From positions 1,763,501 through 1,827,500 of the forward strand of contig NZ_CP048829.1 of assembly GCF_019355395.1 (NCBI RefSeq): a stretch of 64,000 nucleotides of DNA. Direction: 5' to 3'. How positions within the stretch are numbered: the stretch's first letter is position 1; every line of letters begins with the position of its first letter. Below are positions 60,652 through 64,000 of the stretch, piece by piece. The DNA comes from Chordicoccus furentiruminis (GTDB taxonomy: Bacteria > Bacillota > Clostridia > Lachnospirales > Lachnospiraceae). The position numbers and the translations under genes were made by a program. The notes under the pieces were generated by a model. It worked only from the letters and a program-made list of their open reading frames with translations. It made no database searches and was not told the origin of the DNA.

Positions 60652-61686
60652 ATGACGGAAACCATCATCCGTACCGTCAATCTGACGAAGCAGTACGGCG
60701 GCGTCACGGCGGTGGACGGCCTGAACCTGAAGGTCCGCAGAGGCGAGGTCTACGGACTGCTGGGGCCGAACGGCGCGGGCAAGACCACGACGACGCTGAT
60801 GCTTCTGGGCCTCACGGAGCCGACCTCGGGTCAGGCGTATATCGCCGGGACGGACTGCACGAGAGATCCGATCAGCGTGAAGCGGATCGTCGGCTATCTG
60901 CCGGACAACGTCGGCTTCTACCCGGATATGACGGGCTTTGAAAATCTTGTCTTTACGGGAGAAATCAACGGTCTTACGCGTGAAGAGAGCAAAGCGCGGG
61001 CGGACCGACTTCTTAAGAGGGTCGGCATGACATACGCGGCCGGACGCAAGGCCGGCGGCTACTCCCGCGGCATGAGACAGCGGCTCGGGATTGCCGATGT
61101 CCTGATGAAGGATCCGGAGATCATCATCATGGACGAGCCGACGCTGGGGATTGATCCCGAAGGAATGCGCGAGCTGACGGTTCTGATCAAGGAGCTGTCC
61201 GTAAAAGACGGGCGCACGATCCTTCTGTCCTCCCATCAGCTCTATCAGGTCCAGCAGATCTGCGACCGGGTCGGCATCTTCGTCAAGGGAAAGCTGATCG
61301 CCAGCGGCAGCATCGACGAGCTCGGGCGGCAGCTTCAGAACGAAGGGTACTATGTCATGACGATTCAGACTGATGAGGGTCAGTCCGACAAGCTTCTTCA
61401 TATGACCGAAGGACTGGAAGGCGTCATATCCTGCACAAAGCAGGAGAATGACACGATCCGCATCGAGTCGAGAACCGACCTCCGCCGGCAGCTGTTCACC
61501 ATGATGGTTGTCAATAACATCACGGTGATCGATATGCATCAGCGCGGCGGCGATCTGGACGAGATTTACCACAAATACTTTGAAAAGGCAGGTGAGAGCG
61601 ATGACAGCCAGCAGAAGCGAAGCGGCGGTCTCCGATTCCGGAAAGAAAGAGAAGCAGCAGAAGGCGGCGGTTCGAAGAACGGCTAA
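60652..61686 (+). CDS. ABC transporter ATP-binding protein (CcmA/NatA-like)
   Basis: 344 residues. Walker A YGLLGPNGAGKTTTTLMLLGL (about 35-55), signature YSRGMRQRLGIADVLM, Walker B EIIIMDEPTLGIDP, switch LSSHQ. The C-terminal part (about 215-344) is a DUF4162-like regulatory extension, ending in a charged tail. It energises the permease encoded next; the ends of the two genes overlap by 86 nt, so the tail region is read in two frames. Starts 3 nt after the NEW3 gene. Confidence 0.94.
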   Translation: MTETIIRTVNLTKQYGGVTAVDGLNLKVRRGEVYGLLGPNGAGKTTTTLMLLGLTEPTSGQAYIAGTDCTRDPISVKRIVGYLPDNVGFYPDMTGFENLVFTGEINGLTREESKARADRLLKRVGMTYAAGRKAGGYSRGMRQRLGIADVLMKDPEIIIMDEPTLGIDPEGMRELTVLIKELSVKDGRTILLSSHQLYQVQQICDRVGIFVKGKLIASGSIDELGRQLQNEGYYVMTIQTDEGQSDKLLHMTEGLEGVISCTKQENDTIRIESRTDLRRQLFTMMVVNNITVIDMHQRGGDLDEIYHKYFEKAGESDDSQQKRSGGLRFRKEREAAEGGGSKNG

Positions 61687-62623
61687 CCGGACCGGCTTCA
61701 GTGTTCTCTACAGGAAGGAGCTGTGCGAGTATGTGACGAGCTGGCGGGTTCTTCTGCTGTTCGTCCTGCTCGTGCTCGTGACCGCCGCGTCTCTGAACGG
61801 GGCGATCTCCAATATGTCTGACGCGGTGGAGAAGAGCAGCGGGTACATCTTCCTGAAGCTGTTCACAACCAACGGGAAGTCCATCTACTCCTTCGCCGTG
61901 TTCATCGCGTTCCTCGGACCGCTGATGGGAATCGCGATGGGATTTGACGCCATCGCCAACGAGAAATCTCAAGGGACGCTGATCCGGATCGCCGCGCAGC
62001 CGATCTACCGGGATTCGATTATCAACGCCAAATTCCTCGCCGGTGCCTCCGTGATCACATGGATTCTCTTCATGCTGGGCGGCGTGATGGCCGGCGCCGG
62101 GATTCTGAAGACCGGCATCGGACCGTCGGGCGAGGAAGTGGCCCGTGTGCTCGTCTTCCTGGTGTTCGCCTCCGTCTATTGCTGCATGTGGTTGGCCTTC
62201 TCGATCTTTCTGTCAGTGGTCTGCCGGCACGCGGCGACCGCTGCGATCGTCGCACTGGCGATCTGGCTTTTCACGACGATGTTCATGTCGCTGACGGCGA
62301 GCGGCATCGCCAACGCGCTGTATCCGACGGACGGGGCCGGTGCGTATACGAACACGCTGAGCAACTACCAGCTGAAGCTGGGGCTGAACCGGCTGTCGCC
62401 CTACTACCTCTTCAGTGAGGTGATCTCGACGATCCTCAACCCCAACGTCCGTTCCACGGGCATCACGACGATGTCGCAGTACCAGAACGCCGTGGCGGGC
62501 TATCTGAGCTTCGGCCAGAGTCTGCTTCTGGTCTGGCCGCATCTCGTCTACATGATCGCGCTGGCCTGCGTGGCCTTCGCGGCGGCGTACATCTCCTTCA
62601 TGAAACGGGAGATCCGCGCCTGA
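61601..62623 (+). CDS. ABC transporter permease (ABC-2 type)
   Basis: 340 residues. A basic N-terminus (about 1-45), then a first helix (WRVLLLFVLLVLVTAASLNG), a long loop, and five further helices. AMGFDAIANEKSQGTLIRIAAQPIYRDSIINAKFLAG is the usual ABC-2 motif (ANExxxGTL), and the permease probably exports a protein, peptide or lipid. ATG at 61601 behind AGGTGAGAGCG; an in-frame TTG at 61580 is less likely. It lies 86 nt inside the ATPase gene, a notable overlap, but the motifs of both are intact. Confidence 0.9.
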   Translation: MTASRSEAAVSDSGKKEKQQKAAVRRTANRTGFSVLYRKELCEYVTSWRVLLLFVLLVLVTAASLNGAISNMSDAVEKSSGYIFLKLFTTNGKSIYSFAVFIAFLGPLMGIAMGFDAIANEKSQGTLIRIAAQPIYRDSIINAKFLAGASVITWILFMLGGVMAGAGILKTGIGPSGEEVARVLVFLVFASVYCCMWLAFSIFLSVVCRHAATAAIVALAIWLFTTMFMSLTASGIANALYPTDGAGAYTNTLSNYQLKLGLNRLSPYYLFSEVISTILNPNVRSTGITTMSQYQNAVAGYLSFGQSLLLVWPHLVYMIALACVAFAAAYISFMKREIRA

Positions 62624-62645
62624 CCATCCATATCGGCACATCAAG

Positions 62646-62689
62646 AGGCCGTCCTTCCGGGAGAACCGATACCGGAAGGACGGCCTTTT
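62646..62689 (+). terminator. Terminator of the NEW3-ABC operon
   Basis: A 15-bp perfect stem (62646-62660 with 62672-62686) ending in TTTT. Confidence 0.9.
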
Positions 62690-62799
62690 GATGCATTTTA
62701 TTGGTGAGGAGGCTTTATCAGCCCCCGCTCCGGCACCGGTTGCATTTTCATCCGATGCGCGGTACACTGTACGGCGGCGCAAATCTGACTATGCAGCGC

Positions 62800-62844
62800 C
62801 CGTGAGTTTGAAGCCATCCTCACGTAAAACAAAACCACGGAGGG
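62800..62844 (+). promoter_or_regulatory. Probable preQ1-I riboswitch
   Basis: P1 CGTGAG/CTCACG (62801-62806 with 62819-62824), 12-nt loop TTTGAAGCCATC, then the A-rich tail TAAAACAAAACCACGG (62825-62840). This is the H-type pseudoknot layout of preQ1-I aptamers: tail GG pairs back to loop CC. The tail runs into the GGAGGG ribosome binding site (62839-62844) of queT, so binding of preQ1 would hide it and shut off translation. Confidence 0.75.
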
Positions 62845-62851
62845 ATTTTTT

Positions 62852-63352
62852 ATGAAACACAAACAGGTTCTGTTTCTCACCCAGGCCGCTGTCATTGCGG
62901 CCGTCTACGTCGTTCTGACGATGGTGTTCGCGCCGATTTCTTTCGGACAGTCCGGAGTTGACGTCCGGATCGCGGAAGCGCTGACGATTCTGCCGGTTTT
63001 CACGCCGGCGGCGGTTCCGGGGCTGTTCGTGGGCTGTCTGCTGGCGAATATTCTGGGCGGATCCATTCTCTGGGATGTTCTGTTCGGAAGCCTCGCGACG
63101 CTGATCGGCGCGGCGGGATGCCGGATGCTCCGCCATCACCGCTGGCTCGCGCCGCTGGTGACAGTGGCGGCCAATACCGTCGTCGTCCCGCTGGTGCTCA
63201 TCTACGGCTACGGACTCGCGATGCCGCTTCCGCTGCTGATGGCATCGGTCGGCGCCGGAGAAGTGCTCAGCGCCTACGTTCTGGGAGAAGTGCTGTACGC
63301 GGCCCTTCGTCCGATCCGCGCACATCTCTTCGGCGCGGCGCAGGCAGGCTGA
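62852..63352 (+). CDS. queT: QueT-type queuosine precursor transporter
   Basis: A 166-residue membrane protein with five or six helices (QAAVIAAVYVVLTMVFAPISFGQSGVDVRIAEALTILPVF..., GLFVGCLLANILGGSILWDVLFGSLATLIGA). This is the QueT family, substrate-binding (S) components of ECF-type transporters for queuine precursors such as preQ1. The riboswitch directly upstream supports this specificity. The energising ECF module genes are not in this window. Start ATG 62852, 7 nt after GGAGGG. Confidence 0.9.
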   Translation: MKHKQVLFLTQAAVIAAVYVVLTMVFAPISFGQSGVDVRIAEALTILPVFTPAAVPGLFVGCLLANILGGSILWDVLFGSLATLIGAAGCRMLRHHRWLAPLVTVAANTVVVPLVLIYGYGLAMPLPLLMASVGAGEVLSAYVLGEVLYAALRPIRAHLFGAAQAG

Positions 63353-63490
63353 ACGCGTCTTTTCTGACCCGCCTTTGCGGGACATCGGAAAAGGGGCTCC
63401 CGCAGCGGACCCGGATCTCCGGATTCGGGATGTGAGGAACACGCTGACCATGGATGACCTGTGGATGAGAATACTGTAGGAGGAGACATG

Positions 63491-63856
63491 ATGACGGGAT
63501 GGATGCTTGCGGGCGCGGGAGGCGCCGCCGGAGCTGTACTCCGATATCTGATCGGACTTCTGCCGATGAATCCGGAGAACGGATTTCCGATCAAGACGCT
63601 TCTGATAAATCTTGCCGGATCCTTTACGATCGGGATGATCGCGGCGCTGGCCGCGAAAAACGCCATGAATCCGAAGCTTGTGGTCTTTCTGAAGGCCGGC
63701 GTCTGCGGCGGGTTCACCACCTTTTCCTCCTTCGCGCTTGAGACGCAGCAGCTGACGCAGAAGGGAGAAAGCGGGATGGCTTTTCTCTATGTGCTGCTCA
63801 GCGTTCTGCTTGGCGTGAGTATGGTTTTCCTCGCAGAAAAGGCGGTCGGGGTTTGA
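63491..63856 (+). CDS. crcB: Fluoride exporter CrcB/Fluc family
   Basis: 121 residues with four membrane helices. Fluc motifs: GAGGAAGAVLRYLIGLLP (start), LLINLAGSFTIGMIAALAA (the Asn of the pore), and GVCGGFTTFSSFALET (sodium and Phe-box region). Fluc channels work as dual-topology dimers; only one copy lies before the window end. ATG at 63491 is 7 nt from GGAGG (63479-63483); ATG at 63488 only 4 nt. I found no fluoride riboswitch upstream. Confidence 0.93.
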   Translation: MTGWMLAGAGGAAGAVLRYLIGLLPMNPENGFPIKTLLINLAGSFTIGMIAALAAKNAMNPKLVVFLKAGVCGGFTTFSSFALETQQLTQKGESGMAFLYVLLSVLLGVSMVFLAEKAVGV

Positions 63857-63860
63857 AAGC

Positions 63861-63902
63861 CCGGCCTTCTGCCGTCCGAGACGGCAGGAGGCCGGTTTTT
63901 TG
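63861..63902 (+). terminator. crcB terminator
   Basis: A 15-bp stem (63861-63875 with 63881-63895, one G-T), 5-nt loop, followed by seven T. Beyond it, to the window end, I see nothing. Confidence 0.92.
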
Positions 63903-64000
63903 TTGTTCTTCCGACAGCCGTGTTCCGCTTCTCCGAAAAAGGAATGCGGCGTGATTCCTTTTTCATCAGCATAACCGCCTCCGGAGGAATCCGCCATCAG

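Noticed and set aside
63353-63490. Fluoride riboswitch before crcB
   Set aside because: I looked for the conserved GGNGATGG and CTGATG-CTCCTAC elements. Fragments such as GCTGACC and GATGACC occur, but not in the right order or spacing.

Overview
The window is a stretch of bacterial chromosome, GC-rich, with a strong preference for G or C at third codon positions. That bias also opens very long antisense reading frames, which I do not regard as genes. The gene content points to an anaerobic Bacillota of the class Clostridia, probably Lachnospiraceae-like: a nine-gene V-type (A/V) ATP synthase operon, ATP-dependent PEP carboxykinase, an LplB/LplC-type sugar importer with a YesL protein, strong GGAGG ribosome binding sites, near-consensus sigma-A promoters and small Lachnospiraceae-type proteins. 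I cannot name a genus.

Layout. 1-4.0 kb: a divergent sugar-uptake locus (two ABC permeases leftward; a LacI regulator, a YesL protein and an unknown membrane-anchored protein rightward). 4.2-10.3 kb: housekeeping genes (a 77-residue protein, pth, mfd, a PrsA/SurA-like lipoprotein). 10.3-11.9 kb: galactokinase, preceded by a cluster of near-DnaA boxes. 11.9-20.8 kb: the leftward V-type ATPase operon, order G/H-C-I-K-F-E-A-B-D, from one good promoter at about 20.8 kb. 21.2-30.9 kb: trmB, tRNA-Lys(CTT), a histidine phosphatase with a zinc-ribbon protein, a RACo-like ASKHA protein without a ferredoxin domain, an AI-2E-type permease, an L,D-transpeptidase, a homocysteine methyltransferase and pckA. 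31-35.7 kb: cardiolipin synthase, a MATE exporter and O-acetylhomoserine sulfhydrylase with a candidate sulfur-type operator array.

35.9-45.8 kb is the most distinctive part: a ten-gene cation/proton antiporter operon. Its first part follows the order of the sodium module of archaeal membrane-bound hydrogenase (MbhA to MbhH, equal to MrpE, F, G, MbhD, MbhE+MrpB fused, MrpC, MrpD). Instead of hydrogenase subunits it then carries three more NuoL/M/N-like proton-channel subunits. No redox subunit is visible.

45.8-56 kb is an accessory patch: an AbiEi-like remnant, an M20 peptidase, a PIN/Phd toxin-antitoxin pair with its operator, a MacAB-like exporter whose adaptor has a very long low-complexity linker, a ModE-like regulator and an IS110 element. 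The non-coding leader of the IS110 element looks like a bridge RNA locus. 55.8-64 kb: a Cys-rich small protein, a CobW-type GTPase directly followed by a two-component system, a NEW3-domain protein with its ABC exporter, queT under a probable preQ1-I riboswitch, and crcB.

Functional themes are ion-gradient energetics (V-ATPase plus the Mrp/Mbh-like antiporter), methionine and one-carbon sulfur metabolism (metY, homocysteine methyltransferase, RACo-like protein), and envelope and export functions. All positions and motifs were read by eye; no database search was run.
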